Positions 34,255 to 42,934 of a stretch of 64,000 nucleotides of DNA are shown here, in pieces (position 1 is the stretch's first letter; every line of letters begins with the position of its first letter). A program made the translations under genes and the position numbers. Under the pieces are notes generated by a model. That model did no database searches and was not told the DNA's origin. It saw only the letters and a list, made by a program, of their open reading frames with translations. The DNA lies in NCBI GenBank assembly GCA_944363565.1, contig CALVUI010000003.1, positions 18,898 to 82,897 on the forward strand, given 5' to 3'. This DNA is from an uncultured Bacilli bacterium (GTDB lineage: Bacteria > Bacillota_I > Bacilli_A > RFN20 > CAG-826).

Positions 34255-36118
34255 TTTTCATCCTCTTCAAGGCTAATAGGAGGGCGGCGCAGTCGGCGGG
34301 ATTGACCCCGGGGATCCGTTCGGCCTGCCCCAAGGTCTTGGGACGGACGGCCGATAGTTTCTCCCGGGCTTCCAAAGCCAGGCCCTGGATCGAAGAATAA
34401 TCAATTTCCTCGGGGATGAGAACCATTTCCGCCTTTTGGAGGCGCTGGGCATCCTCCAAAGCCAGCTTGATATAGCCTTCATATTTGATCCCGGTCTCCA
34501 AAGAAGAAAGGGAATCGGGATTGAGGCCCAACTCCTGAACGGGGGGAACGGCCTCGAGCATCGGGAAGATCGAAATCCCTGGGCGTTTCAACAAGGATTC
34601 AGCCCGATAGCCATCTTGGCTCGCGGGATATCCGCCTTCCTTGAGAATATGGTCCAAGGACGGGCCCGGGGAAATGGTGGTGGTGGAAAGTAGCTCTTTT
34701 GCCTTCTTTAAGTTTTCTATCTTCCTATTAAATTTTTCTGTTCTTTCCTTGCTGGCTAGTCCAGTCTCAATGGCAATATGGGTCAAGCGTTGGTCTGCAT
34801 TGTCATGTCTTAACAAAAGCCTGTATTCCGCGCGGCTAGATAGAAGCCGATAAGGTTCTTCCGTCCCCTTGGTCACGAGGTCATCGATCATGACTCCGAT
34901 ATAAGCCTCATCCCGGCGTAAGACGATGGGCGGCAGGCCATCGATGGCCCGACAGGCATTGAGGCCCGCCATCAGGCCGAGGCCGGCCGCTTCTTCATAG
35001 CCGCTCGTGCCCAAAATCTGACCGGCACCATAGAGACCGTCGTAAGCCTTTAATTTCAAAGAGGAATCGAATTGCAAAGGCCTGATGGCGTCATATTCGA
35101 TCTGATAGGCGTACTTGAGGATCTTGGCTTCCTCAAGGCCAGGGAGACTATGGACCAGATCCTCTTGGATATTACGCGGGAAGGCGGTCGAGAAACCTTG
35201 GAGATAAATCGAATTGCCGTCACGGGTTTCCGGCTCCAAAAATAGCTGATGTCTTTCCTTGTCCCCGAAACGGATGACCTTGCTTTCGATAGCCGGGCAA
35301 TAACGGGGCCCGACCGAAGTGATGGAACCGTTGTATAATGCCGATTTATCGATGTTTTCGCGAATGATCTGCAAGGTTTTCGGCGAAGTGTAGATCAAAT
35401 GGCACTGCATCTGCCCCTCGAGGGGGATGTAGCGGTCACTCAAAAAGGAGAAGTTGAGATAACCGGCTTGGCCCGGTTCGACTTGCCCCTTAGAGAAATC
35501 GATCGAAGCCTTGTCCATCCGGGGCGGAGTCCCGGTCTTGAGACGGAAGGTTTCGATTCCCATCTCCCTGAGGGAAGCCGAAAGGCCCTTGGAGGCCTTG
35601 ACCCCATCGGGTCCTTCTTCGTAGACCTCATCCCCGCGGATAATCCGGGAGTCCATATAAGTCCCGGTCGTGAGGATGACGGCTTTGGACTTTAATTTCT
35701 CTCCGTTTCTAAGGATGACGCCATAGACGCGGCTCGAGTCATGGAGAAGGGCAACCGCCTCTTCTTCGAGAACCGTGATATTGGGTTCTTCATCGAGGAG
35801 CTTTTGGGCATAGGCCGGATAACCGTATTTGTCGACCTGGGCCCGGAGGCACCTGACGCCCGGACCTTTGGCGGTGTTGAGCATCTTGATCTGGAGGGGA
35901 TCGTGGTCGGCCAAAATCCCCATCATCCCGCCCAAGGCGTCGATTTCCCGGACCACTACCCCTTTGGCGCTCCCTCCTATATGGGGATTGCAGGGGGTGT
36001 TCCCGATCATCTTCTTATCAAGGCTTAATAAAATTACCTGCTTGCCCAAATGAGCGCAGGCAAAAGCGGCTTCAATGCCGCCATGACCGCCCCCGACAAC
36101 GATGACGTCCGCGTCCAT
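34244..36118 (-). CDS. mnmG: tRNA uridine-5-carboxymethylaminomethyl modification enzyme MnmG
   Basis: FAD-dependent partner of MnmE that installs cmnm5 on wobble U34. The 624-residue protein has FAD-binding VVGGGHGGIEAAFACA at residue 6, the conserved GNTPCNPHIGGSAKG near 40 with the active Cys, GTYMDSRIIRGD, and the GidA-specific CPAIESKV segment. The C-terminal domain (about 530-624) binds MnmE/tRNA. The ATG shares one base with the sufB stop (TGATG), joining this cell-cycle cluster to the suf operon. mnmE is not in the window. Confidence 0.98.
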   Translation of the reverse strand: MDADVIVVGGGHGGIEAAFACAHLGKQVILLSLDKKMIGNTPCNPHIGGSAKGVVVREIDALGGMMGILADHDPLQIKMLNTAKGPGVRCLRAQVDKYGYPAYAQKLLDEEPNITVLEEEAVALLHDSSRVYGVILRNGEKLKSKAVILTTGTYMDSRIIRGDEVYEEGPDGVKASKGLSASLREMGIETFRLKTGTPPRMDKASIDFSKGQVEPGQAGYLNFSFLSDRYIPLEGQMQCHLIYTSPKTLQIIRENIDKSALYNGSITSVGPRYCPAIESKVIRFGDKERHQLFLEPETRDGNSIYLQGFSTAFPRNIQEDLVHSLPGLEEAKILKYAYQIEYDAIRPLQFDSSLKLKAYDGLYGAGQILGTSGYEEAAGLGLMAGLNACRAIDGLPPIVLRRDEAYIGVMIDDLVTKGTEEPYRLLSSRAEYRLLLRHDNADQRLTHIAIETGLASKERTEKFNRKIENLKKAKELLSTTTISPGPSLDHILKEGGYPASQDGYRAESLLKRPGISIFPMLEAVPPVQELGLNPDSLSSLETGIKYEGYIKLALEDAQRLQKAEMVLIPEEIDYSSIQGLALEAREKLSAVRPKTLGQAERIPGVNPADCAALLLALKRMKNEL

Positions 36119-37512
36119 CAGCCAATGGATCCCGACATGTCGAGCTTGATCAGTTGGTTGAGTTCGACCGCATACTCCATCGGAAGTTCCTTACTGAAGG
36201 GTTCGATGAAGCCCATGACGATCATCTCCGTGGCTTGGGCCGCGGTTAGACCACGGCTCATCAAATAGAAGAGCTGGTCTTCGTTGATGCGGCTGACCGT
36301 CGCCTCGTGTTCGATGAAGCTCTGCTGATTGAGGATTTCGTTCTTCGGGATGGTGTCGGATTTCGAGGAATCGTCGAGAAGCAAAGTGTCGCATTCGACG
36401 TGGGCCTTGCTGCCGTCGGCCCCGGGGGCAATCCGGACCGTCCCGCGGTAATTGACGACGCCCCCATCGTGGGCGATCGATTTGGAAATGATGGTGGACG
36501 AAGTGTTTTTGCCGATGTGGATCATCCTGGCCCCGGCATCCTGGTATTGGCCTTTGCTGCCGACCGCGATCGAGATGCAGGTCCCCTTGGCCCGGTCGCC
36601 GTGGAGGACGCAACCGGGGTATTTCATGTTGAGCTGGCTACCGATGTTCCCGTCGATCCATTCCATGAGGCCGTCTTCTTCGACGTAGGCCCGTTTGGTG
36701 ACGAGATTGACGATGTTGTTGCTCCAATTCTGGACCGTCGAGTAACGGCACTTGGCGCCTTTGCCGACGTAGATTTCCACCACCGCGGCGTGGAGCGATT
36801 CCTTGGAATAGATGGGCGCGGTGCAGCCTTCGACGTAATGGACGTCGGCCCCGTCATCGACGATGATGAGGGTCCTCTCGAATTGGCCGGTCTTCTCGGA
36901 GTTGATCCGGAAGTAGCTTTGAAGGGGTTTTTCCAGCTTCACGCCCTTGGGGACGTAGATGAAGGAGCCACCCGACCAAACGGCCCCGTTGAGGGCGCTG
37001 AACTTGTTGTCCCGCATCGGGACGATGGTCCCGAAGTACTTCTTGAAGATCTCGGGGCAGGTCTGGAGGGCCATGTCGGTCGAAAGGAAGATGACGCCCT
37101 TCTCCTGGACCTCGCTCAGCATATTGTGATAAACGACTTCGCTTTCAAATTGGGTCGAGACCCCGGCCAAATACTTTTGTTCCGCCTCGGGAATGCCCAG
37201 TTTCTCGAAGGTTTTCTTGATTTCGCTCGGGACCGAATCCCAGCTGCTTTCTTCCTCGCTGACGTTTCTTTTGAAGTAAGTATAGCTTTGGAAATCGAGG
37301 TCCGAGAGGTCGGGCCCGAAGGAAGGGAGAGAGAGCTCGTTGAAGGCCTTGAGGGCCTTGAGGCGGAACTCCAGCATCCATTCCGGTTCCCGTTTGGCCT
37401 TGCTGATGGCCCGGACCACGTCCTCGTTCAAACCCTTGCCGGTCGAAAAAAGTTCCGAGGCCTCGGTCTTGAAGTCGTAGGCGTAGCCGTCCTTCGGCTC
37501 GTAGGGGGTCAT
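36118..37512 (-). CDS. sufB: Fe-S cluster scaffold subunit SufB
   Basis: 464-residue core scaffold of the SUF system that forms the SufBC2D complex. Typical regions: [16 protein letters not shown], the [21 protein letters not shown] segment, [12 protein letters not shown], the beta-helix run with [18 protein letters not shown], and the C-terminal [20 protein letters not shown]. It is the last gene of sufC-D-S-U-B and overlaps sufU by 4 bases. All five genes sit without gaps and share one promoter. Confidence 0.98.
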   Translation of the reverse strand: MTPYEPKDGYAYDFKTEASELFSTGKGLNEDVVRAISKAKREPEWMLEFRLKALKAFNELSLPSFGPDLSDLDFQSYTYFKRNVSEEESSWDSVPSEIKKTFEKLGIPEAEQKYLAGVSTQFESEVVYHNMLSEVQEKGVIFLSTDMALQTCPEIFKKYFGTIVPMRDNKFSALNGAVWSGGSFIYVPKGVKLEKPLQSYFRINSEKTGQFERTLIIVDDGADVHYVEGCTAPIYSKESLHAAVVEIYVGKGAKCRYSTVQNWSNNIVNLVTKRAYVEEDGLMEWIDGNIGSQLNMKYPGCVLHGDRAKGTCISIAVGSKGQYQDAGARMIHIGKNTSSTIISKSIAHDGGVVNYRGTVRIAPGADGSKAHVECDTLLLDDSSKSDTIPKNEILNQQSFIEHEATVSRINEDQLFYLMSRGLTAAQATEMIVMGFIEPFSKELPMEYAVELNQLIKLDMSGSIG

Positions 37513-37952
37513 TTGTCCTCCTTCTTCAGCATCTCGGCCATGGCGGTCCAGCCCATGGTGGCGCAGTGGATCCGTCCGGCCTGACGCCCGGTGTTCTTGA
37601 AGGCCAAGGCCTCGTCGAGGGCCTCTTGGTCATAGGGTTTTTCGGCGATCATGGCCAAAAACTGGTCAATGATATAGAAAGCTTTCTCCTTGTCCTTGCC
37701 GATCAAAAGATCGCAAAGGATGTCGGTCGAGGCCTTGGAAATGGTGCAGGCCACCCCGTTGAACATGGCGTCCGTCACCTTTCCGTTTTCGTATTTGAGA
37801 TAAAGATCGAAATCGTCGATGCAGTTGTCGCTGTCGGCGTGGACTTTTTCATACTCCTCGGGCTTGGCGGGAACCCCGAAGTGCCGCGGGTTGGCGTAAT
37901 GGTCCATGATGATTTCCCTCATCATCATCGGATCGAGTTCAAAAGTAGGCAT
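37509..37952 (-). CDS. sufU: SufU sulfur-relay protein
   Basis: 147 residues. Zinc-dependent sulfurtransferase that takes sulfur from SufS in Gram-positives. The metal ligands are visible: SDNCIDDF (Cys and the Asp two residues on), [12 protein letters not shown] and RIHCATMGW. The first site reads CIDD where most SufU have CGD. The start at 37952 ([11 protein letters not shown]) is supported by AAGGAG 7 nt upstream and overlaps sufS by 14 bases. Confidence 0.95.
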   Translation of the reverse strand: MPTFELDPMMMREIIMDHYANPRHFGVPAKPEEYEKVHADSDNCIDDFDLYLKYENGKVTDAMFNGVACTISKASTDILCDLLIGKDKEKAFYIIDQFLAMIAEKPYDQEALDEALAFKNTGRQAGRIHCATMGWTAMAEMLKKEDK

Positions 37953-39174
37953 CGAGAAACTCCTTTCCGTGGGCGATGGCATCGGCCAAGGCATCGATAT
38001 CTTCCTTCGTGGTGTAGAAATAGAAGGAAGCCCGGACCGTGGCAACGGTCCCTAGGAAGTCCATGAGGATCTTCGCGCAGTGCTGGCCGCTTCTGACGGC
38101 AATGCCCCGGCTATTGAAGAAAGTCGCGGCATCCTGGGCGAAGACGTCCTTCACGTTGAAGGTAACGATCGGGCCTTCGCTATCGTGGTTGTAGATGATG
38201 GCGTTGCCGGTCTTTTCAATCTGCTCCACCGCATACTTCTTGAGGCTTTTTTCGTATTCCTCGATTTCCTCCATCCCGATCTTCTGGAGGTACTCGATGG
38301 CGGCCCTGAGGCCGATGATCCCCTCGAGGTTCTGGGTCCCGGCTTCGAAGCGCATCGGAGGAGCAAGGAAAGAGGCATCGCCGCACATGTCGAACTTGGC
38401 GTTGTTGCCCCCGCCCGTCATGAAGGGATCCATCTTCTCCAAAAGGGAATATTTCCCATAGAGAACCCCGATCCCGGTCGGCCCGCACAGCTTATGGCCC
38501 GAGAAGCTGAGGAAGTCGACGTCGCTATCGGCGACATCGGTCTTCTTATGGGGAACCGATTGGGCCCCGTCGACCGCTAGTAGAATCCCATTTTCATGGC
38601 AAATCTTGGCTATTTCCTTGATGGGGGCGCTATAGGCCAGAACGTTGGTAACTTCGGCAATCGAGACGATTTTCGTCTTTTCCGTCAAACTTTTGCGGAC
38701 ATTCTCGACGGTCAGCCTTCCTTCTTCGGTTAACGGAATGAAGTTGACCTCACAGCCCGTCATCTCCTTGACCTTGTACCAAGGAAGGACGTTGGAGGCG
38801 TGCTCGGCTTCGGTCAGAAGGATCTCGTCCCCGGGCTTCAGATACTTGGAAGCGTAACCAAAGGCCAGAAGGTTCAAAGAGGAAGTGGTCCCAGAAGTAA
38901 AGACGATTTCCTCGGGCCGCTTGGCCCCGATGAAGGCGGCCACGGTTTCCCGGGTCCTTTCGACTTCCTGGTCCATCTTGAAGCAGAGGTCATAGTCCCC
39001 GCGATGGCTATTGGAGGTTTCCTCGTAGTAGTAACGCTCGACCGCCTTGATGACCGGATAGGGCTTGAAGGTGGTGGAGGCATTGTCGAGCCAGATCAAA
39101 GGATGACCCTGCATCTTGATCCCATTGGCAATCATCGGGAAATCTTTTCTAAGAACGTACGGATCGAACATCAT
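37939..39174 (-). CDS. sufS: cysteine desulfurase SufS
   Basis: PLP enzyme (411 aa, group II) delivering persulfide sulfur for Fe-S assembly. Marks: LDNASTTFKP near residue 29, SNSHRGDYDL, FTSGTTSSLNLLAFG, VDGAQSVPH, the PLP lysine in SFSGHKLCGPTGIG near residue 228, and the active cysteine loop VRSGQHCAKILM near 368. It overlaps both sufD (ATGA) and sufU. The FTSGTTSSLNL segment has one Thr-Ser change against the usual GTTE(A/S)INL. Confidence 0.97.
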   Translation of the reverse strand: MMFDPYVLRKDFPMIANGIKMQGHPLIWLDNASTTFKPYPVIKAVERYYYEETSNSHRGDYDLCFKMDQEVERTRETVAAFIGAKRPEEIVFTSGTTSSLNLLAFGYASKYLKPGDEILLTEAEHASNVLPWYKVKEMTGCEVNFIPLTEEGRLTVENVRKSLTEKTKIVSIAEVTNVLAYSAPIKEIAKICHENGILLAVDGAQSVPHKKTDVADSDVDFLSFSGHKLCGPTGIGVLYGKYSLLEKMDPFMTGGGNNAKFDMCGDASFLAPPMRFEAGTQNLEGIIGLRAAIEYLQKIGMEEIEEYEKSLKKYAVEQIEKTGNAIIYNHDSEGPIVTFNVKDVFAQDAATFFNSRGIAVRSGQHCAKILMDFLGTVATVRASFYFYTTKEDIDALADAIAHGKEFLDAYF

Positions 39175-39851
39175 AGGTTCCTCTCGATGGCTTCGTTGAG
39201 TTTGGCCTGTTCTTCTTCGGAGAAATAGGGCAAGACCGGAAGCAAATAACCGGACGTAATGAGACGCCTAGCTTCCTTTTCGGGAATGCCGCGGCTCTCC
39301 AAATAAAAGAGATGCTGCTCATCGACCATCCCTTCGGCCGAGCCGTGGCTGGCCATGACGTCGTTTTCGTCGATCTTAAGGATCGGCGAGGCCGAGGCAA
39401 AGCAGCCCTTGTCGAAGACGATGATCCTGGCTTCCTGTCTCGTATTGGCCTTCTTGGCCCCGTGCTTGATATGGCCGGTCCCCGAGAGGGTCAGGCGGGA
39501 CTTGCCGGCCACGATGCCGCGGCTTTCGACCAAGGCCTTGGAGGATCCGCCTTCATGGATGGCGGAGAGATAAACCTTCTTGTCGGAGGCCCCGGAGGCG
39601 ATGGTGGACGCCACCGCGTGGAAGGAAGCGCCTTCTTCCAAAATAGCTTCGATATTGATGACGCCCTTGCCTTCGGCGAAGAGGGCCAAAGCAAGCTCAA
39701 CCGAAGCGTTTTCCGCCACTCTGAGCACGATATGCGTGGATTTTTGATTGTTTAGCGAAGCAAGGGACAGACGAAAACATTCCCCGGGTCCGATTTCGTA
39801 AGTGGCTTCTTCCGGGAAATCATCAAGGAGGGAAAGACGCTTATCGGCCAT
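39171..39851 (-). CDS. sufD: short SufD-like Fe-S assembly protein
   Basis: 226 residues from ATG 39851, about half the length of normal SufD (~420). The remaining part is the beta-helix core plus the C-terminal helices: TGHIKHGAKKANTRQEARI, CFASASPILKIDENDVMASHGSAEG (with the conserved histidine) and DEQHLFYLESRGIPEKEARRLI. The missing N-terminal ~190 residues are the variable helical part. It overlaps sufC by 11 bases and sufS by 4, so the shortening looks stable rather than a broken gene. It should still pair with SufB and SufC. Confidence 0.9.
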   Translation of the reverse strand: MADKRLSLLDDFPEEATYEIGPGECFRLSLASLNNQKSTHIVLRVAENASVELALALFAEGKGVINIEAILEEGASFHAVASTIASGASDKKVYLSAIHEGGSSKALVESRGIVAGKSRLTLSGTGHIKHGAKKANTRQEARIIVFDKGCFASASPILKIDENDVMASHGSAEGMVDEQHLFYLESRGIPEKEARRLITSGYLLPVLPYFSEEEQAKLNEAIERNL

Positions 39852-40668
39852 TGGCATCCACCTTGACGGCGCAGGTGCCGATGGAGACGGAATTCATCTT
39901 GCGTTCGTCGCTTTTTTCGATCTCGATCCCGAGTTCGTCCTTGATCCATTCGTAGCCCTGGGTATCGATCCTCTTGGCGAGTTCAGGGCCGCCTTGGACG
40001 GCCACTCTCCCATCGACGATGACGGCGGTCTTGTTGGGTTTGACCATCTCGAAGAGGCGGTCATAGTGGGAGACGATAAGGAAGCCGGTTCCCTTTTCCT
40101 TCTGGCGGTTGATGGCGGCCGAGACGACGTTGAGGGCGTCGACGTCGAGGCCGGAGTCGATCTCGTCTAGGAAAGCGAATTTGGGGTTCAGCAAGATCAT
40201 TTGGAGGATCTCGTTCCGCTTCTTCTCCCCGCCCGAGAAGCCCTCGTTGAGATTGCGCTTGCTCATCTCGAAGGGGATGCCGATCTCGCGGTAGGCATCT
40301 TGGAGGAGGCGGTAGGTTTCAAAGAATGTCAGGGGCTTTTCCCGGTGGGCGTTCATGGCCGCCTTGTAGAAGTCGGCGGAGTTGAGACCCGGGATCTCGC
40401 TCGGGGTCTGCATGGCCAAAAATAGGCCCTTCTTCGACCGCTGGTCCGGGGTCAAGGAAAGGAGGTCTTCCCCGTCGATGGTGACCTTGCCGCCGTAGAC
40501 GATGTAACGGGGGTTGCCCATGAGGACGCCGAGCAGCGTCGACTTGCCGTGGCCGTTGGGGCCCAAAACGGCGATGGTGTCGGTGGAATCAAAGGAAAGA
40601 TTGAGGCCTTTGAGGATTTTTTTGCCGGGGATTCCGGCTTCGAGATTTTCGATTACGATGGTTGACAT
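39841..40668 (-). CDS. sufC: SufC ATPase of the Fe-S assembly complex
   Basis: ABC-type ATPase (275 aa) that drives conformational change in SufBCD. Walker A GPNGHGKSTLLG near residue 34, Q-loop MQTPSEIPGL, signature LNEGFSGGEKKRNEI, and Walker B FAFLDEIDSGLDVDAL near 168; the H-loop is VSHYDRLF. The C-terminus is about 20-25 residues longer than usual (IEIEKSDERKMNSVSIG). First gene of the suf operon, with a promoter 17 nt upstream of the ATG; the ribosome site is poor (GGAAAA). Confidence 0.97.
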   Translation of the reverse strand: MSTIVIENLEAGIPGKKILKGLNLSFDSTDTIAVLGPNGHGKSTLLGVLMGNPRYIVYGGKVTIDGEDLLSLTPDQRSKKGLFLAMQTPSEIPGLNSADFYKAAMNAHREKPLTFFETYRLLQDAYREIGIPFEMSKRNLNEGFSGGEKKRNEILQMILLNPKFAFLDEIDSGLDVDALNVVSAAINRQKEKGTGFLIVSHYDRLFEMVKPNKTAVIVDGRVAVQGGPELAKRIDTQGYEWIKDELGIEIEKSDERKMNSVSIGTCAVKVDANGR

Positions 40669-40685
40669 GGCTTTTCCGGGCCCAT

Positions 40686-40713
40686 TTTATACACCCTCTA
40701 CGAGAGCCGCAAA
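40686..40713 (-). promoter_or_regulatory. promoter of the suf operon
   Basis: Minus strand: TTTGCG (40708-40713) or TTGCGG (40707-40712), 15-16 nt spacer, TATAAA (40686-40691). The leader to sufC is about 10 nt. No Rrf2/IscR-like site was recognised. Confidence 0.55.
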
Positions 40714-40756
40714 CGATATGGTAAAGAAGGCCGATGGGCCATGGGTTTTTTGCTTG

Positions 40757-40785
40757 TTGCAAGCATTCTCTATAGAGAATAAACT
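40757..40785 (+). promoter_or_regulatory. promoter with a 16-bp palindromic operator candidate
   Basis: TTGCAA (40757-40762), 17-nt spacer, TAAACT (40780-40785). The spacer is filled by a perfect palindrome ATTCTCTATAGAGAAT (40765-40780) that overlaps the first -10 base. A repressor bound there would block the promoter of the lipoprotein operon. Confidence 0.55.
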
Positions 40786-40837
40786 TATCGCGCAACTTTG
40801 AAAGGTTGGTTTTATTTTTGGAGGAGCATCCCCGCAT

Positions 40838-42934
40838 ATGAAAACGAAAATCAAAGCGATCGCGGTGCTTGGTGCCTTCGTCGGAGCCTTGGCCCTAACC
40901 GGCTGCAACGGCGCGACGCCCGATAAGGGTGGCAACATCCTCACCTATACCGACAGCAATGGGAATGTCGTCGGTTATACGGCTGAAGAGTTGTTACAGG
41001 ACTACCAGGCCAACGGCTCGGCCTTGTCGACCCAATTCGACAAGATCTACGAGGTCCTGATCCGCAAATATTACAGCGATCCGAAGCTGGCGAACGTTTA
41101 CCAGAACATTCGTAACAACGCCCAGAACGCCGTCCAAAGCGACATGGAAACGGCCCAGAACAACGCCACGACCAACGGCACGACCTACGAAGCCGAACTC
41201 CAGTCGATCCTCGATAGCCACAACGTCGAAAACATCGACGAGTTGCTTGAGTACTACATCTACAACGGCACCGGGACCGGCGAGAACGACTTCATCGGCG
41301 AAAAGGGGACCTTCGAAACGGACTTCTACGCCGACAACATCGCCGCCATCCGCGACGGGAACAAGGACGGCCTCAACGGTTCCGATCCCATCTTCCCGGA
41401 AAGCGAAGAGTTCGGGGTTGGCAATGAAGGCTGGCTCAAGGAAGAGACCCCCTACCACGTCCGTCACGTCCTCATCAACGTCTCGGCTTCCTATAGCAAC
41501 TTCGTGACCGGGGAAATCACCCAGGACGATGCCAAGAGCCTCAGCACCGCCGTCTTCTCTTTGGCCGGTGACCCCCGTTCCGGGAGCAGCACCCGCCAAA
41601 CCTTCGGCCAGATCGCCCTTTCCCAAAGCGATGACGAGGGGAGCGCCGCCCGTTATGGCGACCTCGGCCTCATGTCCGATAGCTATGTCAACGAATTCCG
41701 TCTCGGCATCTATGCCTTCGAATCCTTATATAACAAGGAGGCGACCAAGGCGGGGAATACCTATGGCAATGAAAACGTCTACCGCATCACCCCGGGGCTG
41801 ACCCAGGAAGCGACCGGGACCACCGAGGAAGACATCGACCAGGACCAGACCGTCGGTTACGGTGCCTCCCAAAAGACCGTCTATGACTTCTTTGCCGAAG
41901 GCGAGAAGTACGACACCGAGCTCAATGGTGTCTCTAGCGGCATCGGGACCATCCCCTACGGGGCGGCCGTCGCTCTTGCCACCACCGCCGAAAACGGCTG
42001 GGAACGCGACGAGAACAACCAGCTCGTCAACGACGGTGTCGCCACCACCTTCCCGCGCAACATCATCTTCAACAAGTACTTCAACAAGCACAACGTCTGC
42101 GTCATCACCCCCAATGACATCGCCTTCAACGACAGCCGAATCAGCGACACCTTGAAGGACGGGGTCTACAAGCCCGAATACGGCGCCATCCCCGGCTTCC
42201 AAGTCGACACCACCGAGGTCCTGCCGCAGTTCGAGCATAACGTGCTCACCAACGAACGCGGTCAGATCATCTTGGCCGTGAGGGCCGGGACCGCCGACTA
42301 CACCGGCATCCACTTCATGGTCATCGAAAGAAGCGGCCTCAGCCAATACGGCAGCAAGCTCGATGGCGGTAAGCTCACCACCCTGACCGCCGAAGACGAC
42401 AAGGTCGCCGACCTCAGCGAGTACTACACCCTCCACACCGAAAGCGAATCCGGGTATCCGAAGGACAATGACGGCAACAACCTTGCCACCTACGTCAACT
42501 TCAACACCCAGACCATCACCGGTGGGAGCAGCGACAACAACCAAACCTCCCGCGTCTCCACCATCCGGAGCGAAATCGAAGGCTATAGCGACGCCATCTC
42601 GACCTACATCTTCCAGCAACTGATGGAAGGCGGGACCGAAGACGGGGCCAAGATCGAATTCCTCGACGACAAGCTCGAGGCCGACATGCAACGCTACATC
42701 CGTCTGCGTAGGACCGCGGCCGACGATGACGAATTCGAAACCCTCAAGGATGCCTGGAGCACCTATGCCGAACTCTTGACGGCCCAGGAAAGCGCCAGGA
42801 CCATGGGTTATGATGCCGACGGTGATGTCACCACCGGCCGTCCGAACCTCGTCCCCGAAAGGTGCGCCATCGGCTTTAAGTCCCATAGCGGGGCCGATTG
42901 GCAAGAAGGAGGAGTTTGCTACTATGCGCAATAA
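40838..42934 (+). CDS. large PrsA-like lipoprotein with a parvulin-type segment
   Basis: 698 residues. Signal peptide with lipobox LTGC (Cys23). After a helical N-terminal part (about 50-140), residues near 205-285 read like a parvulin prolyl isomerase: HVRHVLINVS, a helix, then FGQIALSQSDDEGSAARYGDLGLM, comparable to the S.D..SA..GGDLGW stretch of PrsA. A second, longer region to the C-terminus is not recognised. Bacillus has prsA beside yhaM and near hit, and here hit and yhaM follow, which supports a foldase role. It is more than twice the size of PrsA (~290 aa). GGAGG lies 13 nt before the ATG. Confidence 0.75.
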   Translation: MKTKIKAIAVLGAFVGALALTGCNGATPDKGGNILTYTDSNGNVVGYTAEELLQDYQANGSALSTQFDKIYEVLIRKYYSDPKLANVYQNIRNNAQNAVQSDMETAQNNATTNGTTYEAELQSILDSHNVENIDELLEYYIYNGTGTGENDFIGEKGTFETDFYADNIAAIRDGNKDGLNGSDPIFPESEEFGVGNEGWLKEETPYHVRHVLINVSASYSNFVTGEITQDDAKSLSTAVFSLAGDPRSGSSTRQTFGQIALSQSDDEGSAARYGDLGLMSDSYVNEFRLGIYAFESLYNKEATKAGNTYGNENVYRITPGLTQEATGTTEEDIDQDQTVGYGASQKTVYDFFAEGEKYDTELNGVSSGIGTIPYGAAVALATTAENGWERDENNQLVNDGVATTFPRNIIFNKYFNKHNVCVITPNDIAFNDSRISDTLKDGVYKPEYGAIPGFQVDTTEVLPQFEHNVLTNERGQIILAVRAGTADYTGIHFMVIERSGLSQYGSKLDGGKLTTLTAEDDKVADLSEYYTLHTESESGYPKDNDGNNLATYVNFNTQTITGGSSDNNQTSRVSTIRSEIEGYSDAISTYIFQQLMEGGTEDGAKIEFLDDKLEADMQRYIRLRRTAADDDEFETLKDAWSTYAELLTAQESARTMGYDADGDVTTGRPNLVPERCAIGFKSHSGADWQEGGVCYYAQ

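Noticed and set aside
36307..37584. 425-codon plus-strand frame opposite sufB
   Set aside because: It is antisense to a conserved gene, has no ribosome-binding site, and its composition is that of a mirror frame.
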